Shown here one piece after another: positions 37,496 through 50,100 of a stretch of 64,000 bases of DNA; position 1 is the stretch's first letter; each line of letters begins with the position of its first letter. Position numbers and translations under genes: made by a program. The notes beneath the pieces were generated by a model. It had not been told where the DNA came from. It saw only the letters and a program-made list of their open reading frames with translations, and did no database searches. The stretch lies in NCBI GenBank assembly GCA_948567375.1, contig OX419762.1, positions 54,392,841 to 54,456,840 on the forward strand, in the 5' to 3' direction. The stretch is from Lunularia cruciata (taxonomy: Eukaryota; Streptophyta; Marchantiopsida; Lunulariales; Lunulariaceae).

Positions 37496-38118
37496 TGTGA
37501 CACTTTAGAGTCTATGTATGACTTATGTGTGAGTTATGTATCTATAATGTATGATGTTGATAGCAATGTATATACACATGACAACTATCATGCCATTTGT
37601 AGTGTTGCATCTAGATTGCTCGGACACTAGAGTTGCAATGATAGCAGTTAGAGGTATTTTAGCAATCACTCGTAGACTACTTTCTGATGGTCAGACTTTA
37701 TGGTGGGGCACACCGTCACTTTGCACCGTTGGGTGTGCCGTCAGTGGGACCATTAGGGTTTCAAACCTAGCTCAAGTCCAAGTGTATACTTTTGAAGTGC
37801 AGCTCCAGAGAGCTCACTTCTTTGGTGTTGAGCCTTCGAGTTCTTGGCTATGGTGGACAAAGGCCAATGAGCGTCACCTGGATTCTCTTAGCTAGAGTGG
37901 GTGTGGCTTGATTGTAATCATTGCCTAGTTGTTGGCAGTTTATAGAGTGACAAATTCAAGTACTGATCTGGATTGAGTGTGAGTCGAGTTGTGTAACCAA
38001 ACTGATTGGTGATTAAAGCACTTTAGAGTCTATGTATGACTTATGTGTGAGTTATGTGTCTATAGTGTATGATGTTGACAACGATGTATGTTGTGTAGTG
38101 ACACATATACGCACAATA
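37496..38118 (+). repeat. Element 1 right terminal repeats A-B-A'
   Basis: The A unit (CACTTTAGAGTCTATGTATG...) starts at 37496 just after a G-rich polypurine-like run (CCCCTAGGGGGGTGAT). It is followed by B (about 37586-38010) and a second A (about 38014-38118). The same order is seen at the right end of element 2. Confidence 0.8.
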
Positions 38119-39152
38119 TATGCAAAGAGCAAAGGGAACATTCTAGGGAAGGAATGAGGTGAGGAATGGAGGAGTAGAACTAAACAAGAAGTCTCGAAAG
38201 ATATGGCTGCAGAAACAAGTCAAAGTGTAACATGGTAACGAGAGCAAAGTATAAAAGGACTGGATAGAAAATATATCACAACCAGCACTATGGAAAATGC
38301 ATCCATAGTAAAACTCCACAAAAACACCTGAGACTTTATCAGTGCCTCACGTAGTACCAAAGTAGCTGAGCAATTGTCAGTACCCCTCGTACCAAGTTTA
38401 TGCTCAAAAACTCATGAGTGCCAAGGCAAACTCGGTTGCTCCCCTTAAGTGCCACTCAGAAGTGTTCAGAAATGAGAAGCATCAGCACAAGTAACATCAT
38501 CAGCGCTGCAGTGGAAGGGACGAGCAAGGAGCAAAAAACCTCACTACACAAGAAAGGACTAGGCATGTCAAGCGGGAGAAACCAAGGCAAATAGAGAAGC
38601 AAGTAAGAGCACCGGAAAGAAAGTAGTGCATCTTGCAATATGGCAAACCATGGAGGCAAATGCAGCCTCATGTTAAGTGAAGGACCAGGTGGGCCATGTG
38701 TCCATAAACAGAGGCCACGTGTCCATAAGCCTTTGATGAAAATCCATATAGCAGGAAAAATCCTAAATAGTGGTATTCAGTATATATAAAACACTTCAGG
38801 AATCAAGATGGTATACAAGTCTAAGGGAAAAACTAGTGAGATACATAAAAAGTAGTAAGTTACGTAAATAGATGCTTAACTTATAGAACTCGTAAGGAGT
38901 GCACATTTGCATTATAGGAAATTGCCTCAAACACAAGAATGGGTTAGAATTATATTAAAACTAACCACTGGCAACACATGGTGTTTCATCTTTATGATAT
39001 TTTATGAGTTCGCAACAAACTTTACCATGTGATTATTCAAATGAATTTTTACTGATAGAGACGCGATCTGACAACATAAAAGTGAAAGAGTAAGTCCAAA
39101 CCAGAAGCTTCTTAAAAAGTCTGTAGAGGAAAAAGTGCTTTAGGAAGTATAT
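38119..39152. other. Intergenic DNA right of element 1
   Basis: No gene, RNA or named repeat was recognised. Composition is ordinary and slightly AT-rich. Confidence 0.4.
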
Positions 39153-39240
39153 CGGACCTTAGCTGAGTTGGTAGTGCGGGAGACTGCAGCAATACATCAG
39201 ACGTCTCTAGGTCGCTGATCCTAATGATATCAGCTCGAAA
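39153..39240 (+). pseudogene. tRNA-Tyr-like relic with intron-like insert
   Basis: CGGACCTTAGCTGAGTTGGT, then AGTGCGGGAGACTGCAG, an insert of about ten bases, then GACGTCTCTAGGTCGCTGATCC. This closely follows plant nuclear tRNA-Tyr, which has a CCGACCTTAGCTCAGTTGG start and an intron after the anticodon. The anticodon position reads GCA instead of GTA, and the T arm and acceptor 3' strand are degraded, so it is not a working tRNA. It may be a tRNA pseudogene or the head of a tRNA-derived SINE. Confidence 0.6.
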
Positions 39241-40799
39241 ATGATATCAACTAATCTATTCACAATGTCATTGTCTTCTTGGCTTTTGAATTCACGATCA
39301 TCTGCTAGGGCAGATATTAGTTTTTAGATTCGTCACAAATGTCACTGTCTCCTAACACTTACGTTCGTTTGATATTCTCCGAATCCTACAGTGTTACAGG
39401 TATCATTGTCTTTGTGCCTTCTACGAATCACAATTGTCTCTATGCCTTTACGTTTTATCTCAATTGATCATCGGTCCGGTAACCTGCCGCCTCTCTTTGG
39501 TTATGATAACCTAAGTACCTCATTTGCACTTGAAAGGAACAACTGTTATTATATCTTCACAACTCTACTTGTCAAAGGTAAAACTTACTAGATTCAATTG
39601 ATCGTTCTTGCCTTCGGGTGGTTGAGATTGATGTTTATATTGTGGATTGCAGATATGAAGTCTGAGAGTTCCATGATTCTCTAGATAGAAATTTAGGATG
39701 CAAGTGTACAAGCAATCGATGTTGTCAGTTCATTGATGAAAGAGTCAATGCTCTTCGGGTTTGTTCCTCTTCATTTCTAGAGCAGTTACATTTCAACCAG
39801 TTTTTCCTTTTCAGTGTCTCCTTGCGGAGAATATATTGTGATATAAAAAACTGATCATGAGCAACGGAATTTCTTTCATACGGTAGGTAATGCCTTTGAT
39901 AGTTGACTTGAAACATAAAATGTCACCTCTGGACGAACCGCCACCGAGTAAAGCATCAATCAATTAATCGACACATATCGGTGGCCTACACTTTTCATGC
40001 TCGGTAGCATATGAGATAGTTCTCATATTTCAGAGTACAAGAAAGTGAGCGTTTAGGGCCACCACATACTCGATCGCATCATTTCAATTCATTCGACAAA
40101 GACACATTCAACTTTTGACTGCATGACCAATTCTGACCACAAAAATTGAAACTAATTCAACCCGTACTACAGTAGGTCCCATGGCATCAAGTACGGATCC
40201 TACATAGAAATATCTTACCACATCACGGACTTGATGGACCGCAGTATGTTTCTCTACAATTCTGTTTGACTACGTTGACTTGTTATGAGAAAAGTTGCAC
40301 AGGAGTCCATTCATCCACTATACACCGAGAATCCATGGTTGAAGTTGTGGTACAGGTATATGTCGGACATTTGAGTTTTTAAATCAATGAATTCATTGAC
40401 GCGGTTTGACCCATGCAAAGTTGAAAAGAGCTTGATAGACAACCCTATACGAGATGCGTATGCACTGAATGTAAAAATCAAATGTCCCAGTTCTATGGGA
40501 ATTCCAAAACGTGTGTTGATTGGATCACCTTCTCCTTTCCAGTACTATAAAGATCCCTCTCTCATCTCCTGACGTAGTATTCTCCTTTTCTTTATAGATA
40601 TTCTTTTGTATGCGACTTAGCCTAAGGGTGCAGCAAAGACGAAGCCCAGTTGGAGGGTAGTTGTGCCCTCAGGGACTCAACGGTACAAGACGTGCTTGTT
40701 CTTCACATGTTCCTATCCTCGATAATATTTGCGTCTGTTAACTCTTGAAGAGAGCTTGGCAGTAGACTCTTCAATTCCATGTAGAATATAAAGAGCGTA
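39241..40799. other. Intergenic DNA left of the Copia element
   Basis: Short open frames only. A TATA-like CTATAAAGA occurs near 40545, but no gene follows it that I can recognise. Confidence 0.4.
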
Positions 40800-40804
40800 T
40801 GCAC

Positions 40805-41174
40805 TATCAGTAAACATAATTCAGAGGACAACAAGAAATATCGGGGTTCACTCCCAGTCCTGGAAACTACCTCCACGGGCTGAAACAGGCTCACGCCAAC
40901 CTTCAAACCTTTATTTCTCATTGCAAAAAAAATAAAATTTTAAATTATATAAATATATACTTACTGTCACCCGAATTGAAGTCCTGAAGATTGACTTGCA
41001 GAACTTCATGAGTATTGACCACTCAAGATATCTAGTCACTTTAATACTTAGCCTTAAAAATGATTGAACATATCTAGACAAGTGACTGTCCCTGTCCTCA
41101 CCGCATGAAACAGCAAGGTGTTTCATCAATCACTCTTGATCAGTCAAGTCATTGATAACAAACCAAACATAACA
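40805..41174 (-). repeat. Copia 3' LTR
   Basis: Matches 45186-45595, with shared blocks such as GGTGTTTCATCAATCAC and ATATCTAGTCACTTTAATACT. The outer end is joined directly to the TGCAC duplication. Confidence 0.85.
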
Positions 41175-41499
41175 ATCTTCACCTTTTGCTTGTATCCACA
41201 GTATCATCCCAAAGAGCAACATTGAACATTGAGCAAGTTCATGCATAACTTGAACTTCTCAACAAGAATAGGTTTAGTCAACATATCAGCTGCATTTACC
41301 TATGTGCCAATCTTTTGCAAATTGATCTCACCATTTGTCACAACTTCCCTCAGTGAAATGATGTCTCACATCAATATGCTTTGTCCTTGAATGATATACT
41401 TGATTCTTGGCCAAGTGAATAGCGCTTTTGCTATCACAAAAAAGTGTGGACCTCATGTTAGGGAGTCCAACATCCTTGGCTAATCTTTGTAGCCATATT

Positions 41500-42600
41500 G
41501 CCTACCTATTTGGCAGCCTCAATTGTTGCCATATATTTTTCCTCTGTAGTAGAAAGAGCAACAATAGATTGGAGAGTAGACTTCCAACTTATTGCACCAC
41601 CAAGAAGTGTAAAAAAAACTCCTATTGTAAACCTTCTCTTATCCAAGTCTCCAGCAAAATCAAAATCTACATACCTTGTAATTCCTACTTCTTGGTTCTT
41701 CTCCACATCAAAGACAATGCCAGTATTTATAGTCCCTTTCAAGTAACAAATTATCCACTTCACGACTTCCCAATGGTGTTTCCCGTGATTTGCCATGTAT
41801 CTACTCACCATACTCACAGCATATGAGATGTCTGGTCTAGTGCAAACCATAGTATACAATAAGCTCCCAATAGCACTAGCATAAGGAATATTGACATTAA
41901 TTTTCTTTCCTCCTCATTTGATGGACATTGTTCCAATGATATCCTGAAATGACTTGCCATTGGAGTGTTCACTGGTTTTGCATTCTCAATGCCAAAACAA
42001 GCAAGTAATTTTTTTCAAATATCTCCTTTGAGATATCCATAACTTTCCCTTGATCCTGTGCCAATGGATTTCAATCCCAAGCACCCTCTTTGAAGAACCC
42101 AAGTCCTTCTTATCAAACTCCTTACCAAGTTGTGCTTTCAATTTCTCCACCTCAACCATATCCTCTGCGTCAATCAGCATATCATCCACATATAGTACTA
42201 AGATGATTAAATCAAATACTCTAGGTCCATGTAGCTTCTTGAGGTACACACAAAAACCTAATTCACTTTTGTTATATCCATACTTCACCATGAAAGCATC
42301 AAATTTCAAGTACCAACTTCTTGAACTATGATTTAGTCCATATAAAGACTTTTGTAACCCACAAACCAGGTTTTGGTTCCTTGGTACCACAAAACCTTCA
42401 GGTTGGTGCATGTAAATCTCCTCCTCCAATTATCCATGTAAAAAAGCAATTGTAACATCTCTCCAAGTTATACAATGCAACTATTGCCAATAGTGCACAA
42501 ATTGAAGAGGTTTTTACCACGGGTGAAAAAATCTCATTGAAGTCAATACCTTCTTTTTGGCTATAACCCTTTGCTACAAGCCTTGCTTTGTATTGATCTC
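41500..42600 (-). pseudogene. Copia reverse transcriptase and RNase H (fossil)
   Basis: RT contains GLNHSSRSWYLKFD and the LYVDDML catalytic block (about 42180-42200). RNase H contains RPDISYAVSMVSRYM and a VALSTTEEKYMA block near 41530. Motifs and order are typical of plant Copia pol. Confidence 0.9.
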
Positions 42601-42919
42601 CACCTGATTTTGGAAGTCCTTCTTTCCTTTAGAATATTCATCTACAACCAATTGCCTTCTTTCCCATAGGCAATTTTTCAAGTCTGCAAGTTTGGTTTTT
42701 GGCCAAAGACTTCATCTCCTCTTCCATTGCACAATGCCACTTTGACACTCTTGATCTTGCATTGCCTCTTCATATGAAGAAGGCTCACCATTCTTTGTAA
42801 GAAGAGCATAAGCTACAAATGAATCATCAAATCTCTTTGGAGGCCTTCTATCCCTATTTGGATACCTTTGTTCATGAATCAGTTCTGTACTTTGCTCTTC
42901 TAATGGTTCACTTGGTAGA

Positions 42920-43740
42920 TCTACAAGAGGTGAGATGTCTCATTTCCAAGATCAATATCTATCTTAACAAAATCTGACTGAATTTGTTTTTTCTCTGCTA
43001 TAATAATAGTCTTCATTGTACTAGACTCATCAAAAACTCCATCCCTACTCACAACAAGACAACACCTTTCTAGATCCAATAATCTATATCCCTTTATATC
43101 CTTCTCATATCCCAAGAATATACAATTTTTAGATTTGGGATCTAACTTTGTCCTTTGTTCTTGTTGAATATGAACATAAGCTATGCATCCAAACACTCTA
43201 AGTGAAGAGTAATCAACATGCTGACCTGTCCATTTTTCCATTGGTGTCTTACACTCAATAGCAGTAGAGGGAGAAATGTTTACCAAATGACAAGTTGTAT
43301 TTACAGCTTCTGCCCAAAAACTCTTCTCCAATCTGGTGTTTCTTAACATACTTCTTGCTTTATCCAATTGCCACACCATTTTGTTTAGGAGTACCTGGTA
43401 TGGTAAGTTGATGAATTATCCCTTCACTCTTACAATATCTATCAAACTCTTGAGATTTGTATTCTCCACCATTATCAGATCTCAAACACTTCACTTTCCT
43501 TCCAGTTTGTTTCTCCATCATCACCTTCCATTGTTTAAAGATAGAGAAGACCTCTGATTTTTCTTCATGGTGTAGAGCCATACTCTCTTGGAGTAATCAT
43601 CAACCAATGATGCAAAATATAATGCTCCAGATTTTGAAGCTATAGGTGCAGAGCCCCAAACATCAGAATCATATAGTCTAAAATTCTGTTTGTGCAATGA
43701 ACTCTTCGTAAAAAGCTTACACTCCATTGCTTTCCTACTA
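42920..43740 (-). pseudogene. Copia integrase (fossil)
   Basis: The catalytic core includes CLRSDNGGEY and HQLTIPGTPKQNGVA. It is followed by the Copia C-terminal blocks FWAEAVNTTCHLVN and RVFGCIAYVHI, and the KCIFLGY-type motif (here NCIFLGY). Confidence 0.9.
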
Positions 43741-44259
43741 CAAAATGCTCACAAAATTAACTTACAACTTTTAAGGCCCTTCAAAAGTTATTGCTTGGAC
43801 AATTCACTTAGACTTCTTTCACTCATATGACCCAAACATAGGTGCCATAACTGAGTAAGATCTTTGGGATCTTCATTTTTAGAAATAGTACTTGCCACTC
43901 CTCTGGTAATGGTCTCTCCAACAAGCTCAAAAACATTTCCTATCTTCTTACTCTTCATTACAACCAATGCTCCTTTTGATACCTTGATTTTTCCATTTTA
44001 TGCTTTGCCTCCAACCATTTGAGTCCAAAGTGCCTAGTGATATCAAATTCTTTCTTAACTTAGAAACATGCCTCGCATCAGCAAGAGTCCTCATAATACC
44101 ATCAAATATCTTAATGCATAGTGTACAAATGCCAACAGCTTTACAAGCTATGTTGTTCCCCATTATTACAGATCCTCCATTGAATGGTTTGTACTTATGA
44201 AACCACTCCTTATATGGTAAGAGCAACTTGAATCCAATATCCATGACTCCTCAAATTGA

Positions 44260-45020
44260 TCTATGTCTTGGATAACACATAGAACATCAACAACACCAGA
44301 TGACTCAACAATACTTGCTTGATCTTAAAGTTGACCTTTATCCTTGTTGGACTCAAGCCTCTTGTTGTTACAATCCTTCTTAAAGTGTCCAACCTTGCCA
44401 CAAATCCAGCACTTGCCTTTGAAACCACAGTTCTATACTTGGATCTTGATTTACTCCTTATCTTATCTCTCTCTCTTGTCCTTCCTTTGATAAATAAAGC
44501 CTCTGAATTTGTCTTTTCTTGGTTGGGTCTTTTTTGCATCTCATTGGATAATAATTCTGAAGTGACCTCCTCACAATTTATATCATCCATCCTATATAGA
44601 AGAGTTGTGACCAGATGCTCATATGATGTAGAAAGTGAAGTCAATAATAACAATGCCTTATCCTCCTCTTCTAACTTAACCTCTATGCTCATCAACTCAT
44701 AATGATTTTGTTGAAAGCATTGAGGTGCTCCATAATACTTTGGCCTTCCTTCATCCGCAACATATACAACTTCTGTTTAAGAAACAATCTATTTTTCAAT
44801 GACTTGGTCACATAAAGATTCTCCAATTTGGCCCATAGTTGTGGTGCAGATTCCTCATTCATAATATTGTATAGCACTTCATCAGCAAGAGTCAACCAAA
44901 TAGTGCTAATAGCTCTGAGATCTACATCTTCATCTTCCCCATCCTCATCACTTTTGTCCTCATGTCTTTTTCTTAATGCTCTATGCAGTCCTTGCTGGAC
45001 AAGAAGGTCCTTCATCTTCA
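44260..45020 (-). pseudogene. Copia gag (fossil)
   Basis: Contains LWAKLENLYVTKSLKNRLFL and a DEDKALLLLTSL-like segment (here EEDKALLLLTSL), the standard UBN2-type Copia gag pattern. A CCHC knuckle region lies at about 44340-44420. Confidence 0.88.
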
Positions 45021-45185
45021 ATTTCCAAAGTCCAATTTCCCATCAAACTTCTCCACTACAAATCTAGCATTTGATATGGATATCATCCTTGCCATTGCTT
45101 TGCTATGAACTTGCATCTAGACCCACTTCACTGCACCCTCAGATCTCAAGACCCTCTTTAGGAAAAATTAAGCTATGATGCCAAT

Positions 45186-45595
45186 TGTTTGTAAACACAA
45201 TCCCCAAGACCTCTGCAATAGCACATCATAAAGCCCATTAAACATAAACAGAGGACAATAGAAAATAATGTGCTTCACTACTTGTCCAATAAGCTACCTT
45301 CACAGTTGAAATAGGCTCACACTAGCCTTCAAACCTTTATTTCTCATTGCACATATATATACACAAACAAAGATAGTCCCTTAGCACTGTCATCCGGCTG
45401 AACTCCTAAAGATTGACTTGCGGGACTTCATGAGTATTGACCACTCAAGATATCTAGTCACTTTAATACTTAGCCTTAGTAATGACTGAACATATTTAGA
45501 CAAGTGACTGCCCTATCCTCAACGCATGAAACAGCAAGGTGTTTCATCAATCACATTTGCTCAATCAAGTCACTAATAACAAGCCAAACATAACA
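45186..45595 (-). repeat. Copia 5' LTR, 410 bp
   Basis: Minus-strand start TGTTATGTTTGG and end ...TTTACAAACA, immediately followed by the primer-binding site. Outer junction at the TGCAC duplication (45596-45600). Confidence 0.85.
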
Positions 45596-45984
45596 TGCAC
45601 AACATTGTGTCAATTTCATATTATATTCCAGTCAACAGGGATGGCTATTGATCCCGTTTGAAGCACTGTACATTAACTTCACACTCAATCTACCATCTTT
45701 TGCTGTGTGATCTGACTCTCACATACGTGAAGTGCAAAGATTATGGTACTTATTGATGTATGCTATTGTTGGTATTGAATACCAAATTATAATTGATAGG
45801 CATGTTTTCTTGTCAATCATCGGAACACACGACATTGAGTGTAACACATTGTTTGAATATTCTCACAAAAATATTACATTCCCTTCACAACAAGCATGGC
45901 TTTTGATCAATACATTCATTTCACACTCAAGTCTGCCATCTTCAATTGTGGAATCTGATGTAGAGCGCTGAAATGCAAAGTTTA

Positions 45985-46535
45985 TGGTACTTGCTATCGT
46001 TATAGACCCTACACATGATGCAATTTTAGAGGGCGTGATTACTCATTTCCCTAGATGGACAGCAAGCAGGGCATTAGCCTGCAAGGTCTCCAAGTATAGG
46101 GGTCAACAGCAAGGTCACCTCTTTGTTCCTCTAGCCTTGGAGTTATACGGAGCAATTAATATGGCGTTCAACACATTTATCATGCAATGTGCTAGAGCTT
46201 ATCATAATAAATGTCCAAGGGTACTACTTTCACTCTCATACTTTGTAGCATACCTTAGATAGTGTGTGTCCATTGCTCTATAAAGAGCATTGGCTGGTGC
46301 AATCTATATGAGAGCAATTAGCACCAGGTGGTGCTTCTTCAGATGCTCTAGTAGTTTGTAGACCCTATGACTTGCATAGCTTGGATATCTTAGGTACAGT
46401 AGGGCAGATTTTTCATATCAATACTATTGGGACCTAGCCCCATTTTACCTCTTTTGTCTCTCCTTTGTAAGGCTTGATGGGGTCATACCGTCCTTCTTGT
46501 ATTCTATGTGATCACCTTTTTCTTCTAGTCTTGAT
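45985..46535 (+). repeat. Dispersed repeat copy with coding remnant (plus strand)
   Basis: A short coding remnant (45985-46265) contains CKVSKYRGQQQGHLFVPLAL, nearly matching the minus-strand copy at 16453-16674. It is followed by a tail with GCATAGCTTGGATATCTTAGG, CTATTGGGACCTAG, GGCTTGATGGGGTC and a GTGATCACCTTTTT end. Together with 16190-16960 this defines the family: a C-terminal coding segment plus a ~250-base 3' tail. It is probably the 5'-truncated end of a non-LTR-like element; the class is inferred. Confidence 0.6.
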
Positions 46536-49500
46536 ATTGAACGTCAAAGTAATCTATCAACAAGTTTTCTTGTCATTTTCCAAAAATCCATGACATTGAG
46601 TGACCTAAACACGTAAGTGGTTTTAACCGCATATTTTACAAAATTGCTACATGAGTAAAATCATTTTTGTAGAAACTTAGGTACATGCATAGCAACTACA
46701 TGCACCAAAATTGAATGAGGACACAGAGATTGTAAAAGAAGATAAAGAGGGCCATAGAGACAATTACAAGAAAGAGTAGGGAGTTTCAAGAGTAGATACT
46801 ACAACTTATTTACAAGAGCAACAAGGGTCCGGTCACTTTGTACAACAAGTCCTGCAATTTATAAAGTTGCCAAAATAGAAATGGCTATAAATAAATTTAT
46901 AGGTCTATTGGTCACTTCCTTTTCCATATACTAAGAAGTTATGAGATGATGAAAGCATGCCATCTTAATTACTCAAGCATTACATCTTAATAGCAAGTAC
47001 CATGTCAAGGAGGAGATGCCTTGGTAGATGTTAAAACAAGCTAAGGGATGATTTGGAATTTTTTTGGTTCTTGTGAGTGAATTTGGTGGGAATGGCAAGA
47101 ATTCAAGTTTCTAAAGTTTGTGACCCCATGGGAGCACTTCAGAAAGATTCTTGAATCTCAAGGGAGAGAGTCTTAAGTCTTGAGGAAGAGAGTCTTGTGT
47201 GAATAAGTGAGCTTGTAAATTATGAATTGGACATGGAAATTTCAAATTTTGAGTCCTTAGTGAGTTGGGAGTACTTAGTGAGTGAGTGTGTGAGTGGTTT
47301 AATGAATTGGAGATAAAGGAGAAATTTTTAAAATTCCCATCCTCATTGAGAATCAAGAGGAGAGCTTTGGTGTTTCTTCAACTGCAGATTGGTGTGCAAT
47401 GAAGTAGATCCTTTTAAAGGTGAAAGAGAAGGTGGTATGAGGTATAGGATGAAGGTGAGAGGATGAAGGTTTTTTAGAGAAAGCCTTTGGTTAACACTCT
47501 ATTGAATGTGATACCAAGAGTTCAAGGGACTATGAAGTTAATTTGGGCCAGAGGCATTGGCAAATTGGAGAGTCAGCCTTATCTTGTATGCAAGAGTGTC
47601 ATGGATATGGATACCATGGAGTGCCTTGAGAAGTTTATTTGGCCGTGATTCCCAATCACCTCAAACTCTTGAATCTCTTGATCCTCTACAAAGGCCTCAA
47701 TCTCCCCTCCCTGTACAATATGATCAAATACAAAAACTTCAATCTCTTGACCTTTTACAAGGGGAATTGTACAAGAGTCATAGACAATCATCTTTTTTTT
47801 ATTGTAAAATTGATTCTTAGATTCCTTATCCTTGTTCCTTATACCCTACCATCATCCAAGAAGTGCTTTTCAAAAGCCACCAACTATCAACTTGCCCTCA
47901 TTCAATAACCCTTGTTGCTTCTGCTTCATTGGAATCTATTAGCAATTTAGATTCATCCACCCCCGCATCCATGTAAATTCCAAGATCTCCTTAACATGGT
48001 GTTTTTTACTAGACATGCTAGGATGTCAAAGGGAGTGTCCGTAGGGCTATCCTCATGATTGTTTACTCTCTCATGTGTCACACAATGATAGGTTTAGAAT
48101 GGTATCACACCATTATAGTCAACTTCTAGATTATCTTGAGGACTTGGAGCATTTCAAGCAAATCCATGGAATCCCTTGCAAGAAGCCAATGAATAAGAGC
48201 ACAGCCTTCAACTACATGGACACTTACCTTGTAAAGTTTGGAAGGACCTTTCTTAAATCAATGAGTGGAGAGAGTTCAACCCACAAGTGAGCCATGGCGT
48301 CATACAAATCTGCTTAGGATTGGAAAAATAACTACACAGGTGAATAACTCATTGATAGGGAGAGAAGGCAAGGATTGAGGACAATTGATGACAAGCTTAA
48401 TCATATCTACCCCACTATGCCATAATGGATTGTTTTTTTGGTAGTAGAGATAATATTGTTCCGCTTGCCCTTGTAACTTTAGGAGTGGAGCATGAATTTG
48501 CAGATATGATATTAGAATAAAGAGGTTCTTCATCCCAAGTCACAATGCACCTAGTGCAAGCCATACTTGCATCAAGAACTAGTTGGCATTCCGATGTTGT
48601 TTATTCTGAACCTAGCACACAAGAATCAGTGTATGTCCCTCATGATTTTATGTACCATACTCTCGAGACTTTTTTTTGGAGCACATGCACAAGGAGAGCA
48701 GAAGTGAGCATGAGGAGAGCCCAAGTCAAAAACAAGAAGCAAGTACAACCTCCTCACATCATTCTCCACCAAGTATTCCATGTGTGAGCCCACTAGCCAT
48801 CAAAGGAGATCAAGAAAGAGAGCTCAATGGTGAGAATGATGGAGTAGGAAGAAATGACTGAGTAGGTGAATTGAGGAAGAGGAGGAAGATATCTCAAGTT
48901 AAGACACCAACCTCTTCCATAGTGGTAGCTTTTGCATATGATATTACATTAGTTACCAAACTCCAAATAGAAATAGTAGAAGCAAGGGAGAGATTTGGTT
49001 TGCTAAAATTGAAGCTCAAAGACTTGCAAACATGGAGAAGTTAAGAATGAAACGTAAAATGGAGAATAATACATTGAATTTCCAAGGCCAAAAAGAGACT
49101 TGTAAGATGTAGAAGTTTAAAATCAAAGAAAGGACTTCCAAGTCCAAAAGGTTTCAAAAGGCAAGGAAAACACCCAAGGAAATCAATAGTATCATCAACC
49201 TCATGAGCATGGTTTGACCCTCAGATGAAACCCTTCACCCTAGAGAATAGAAAAGCATAGACAATAGTGAGTAACAGTAAAAAGTAATAGACTGAAGAGC
49301 ACAGTGAATATCTCTATTTGCAAATAGTAGAAATAGTATTGGTCAAGTGTATATGATTTTTCACTTGAATGTCTTTTTGAGATAGATATGTATTTCTGCT
49401 TATCTCTTAGTAGATAATTGTCTTCTGTTTATCTACTTTTGTGGGTGATTGTGGTTGGTTCATATTTGTGCTTGATTCATGATTTACATAGTTCATTGTC

Positions 49501-49690
49501 AATTCATAGTCTAGTTTGATTTATGTGTGGTGCCACATTTTTGTATGATGGAAGGCGACTTGGATAGGAAGAAATGAAGAGATAGGTTAGTTGGTTGGGT
49601 CAAAGGTGGCTCTTCACCCTCACTATCTAAATTGGAGAAGAAAGAAGACAATTTTGTTTGCAAGTACTAAACTTTAGAGATATGTGGATA
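46536..49690. other. Non-coding DNA between Copia and element 2
   Basis: Open frames up to about 90 codons on both strands without recognised domains (for example 48075-48290 and 48545-48861). Composition suggests decayed repetitive DNA, but no family could be named. Confidence 0.35.
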
Positions 49691-50100
49691 AAAAATCTAC
49701 TTGCAAGAAGCAATTTGTTTTGATTGTTTTGGAAGATTTTTGTTTTGGGGCTTGAAACTTAAGAGGTTTTGGTTTGTGTATCTAAGAAGAGAGTTTTGCA
49801 TGGCTAAGAGAGGGTTTTGGAAAGTTTATGTTCAAAAATATGTAACACTTGAAGGAATTTTGGAGAGAAGAAGACTTCAAGAATTTTGGAGGGAAGAGGG
49901 TTCAGGAATTTTGAAGAGAAGAAGGGTTTAGCAATATTGAAGAGAAAAATGGTTTAGAAAATCCACTTGAAAGGAAGGAATTTCGAAGAAAAGAAGAAGG
50001 GTTTAGGAAATTGATCCAAAGAGAAGAGAAGAGAAAAATCAGGAAGAGAATGAGATTTCAAAGAAAACAAGAAGGGTTTAATGCCAAGAGAAAAGTGAAG
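49691..50100. repeat. Purine-rich (GAA/AGG) tract
   Basis: The plus strand is strongly purine-biased across this interval. Loose imperfect repeats built on GAAGAGAAGAAGGGTTTAG and GGAATTTTGGAG recur several times around 49850-50080. No gene is supported. Confidence 0.5.

Larger units (their letters stand above)
20657..38118 (+). mobile_element. Element 1: decayed Ty3/gypsy-like element with DNMT and PHD domains, nested insertions
   Basis: Fossil, the same family as element 2 at 51735-61594, and alignable to it by eye along nearly its whole length. Left terminal unit B starts at 20657 (TGTGACGCC). The right end has A (about 37496-37585), B (about 37586-38010) and A' (about 38014-38118). Internal parts in order: gag with zinc knuckles, protease remnant, methyltransferase remnant, RT, RNase H, integrase, PHD finger. 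Three later insertions lie at 22126-22851, 23982-24671 and 29401-36475; without them it would be about 9 kb. It is badly broken, with several dozen coding breaks, and clearly older than element 2. No target-site duplication was found. Confidence 0.85.
40805..45595 (-). mobile_element. Ty1/Copia LTR retrotransposon (fossil)
   Basis: Minus-strand element flanked by a perfect 5-bp target duplication, TGCAC (40800-40804 and 45596-45600). LTRs are at 40805-41174 (3') and 45186-45595 (5'), visibly diverged and of unequal length. A polypurine tract is at about 41175-41188 (minus: AAAAGGTGAAGAT). The primer site TTGGCATCATAGCT at about 45171-45184 resembles the initiator-Met site usual in plant Copia. 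Domain order on the minus strand is gag, integrase, RT, RNase H, diagnostic of Copia. Broken, of the order of ten to twenty breaks; old. Confidence 0.92.

Noticed and set aside
39153-39240. Functional tRNA-Tyr gene
   Set aside because: The anticodon position does not read GTA and the T arm and acceptor stem do not pair.
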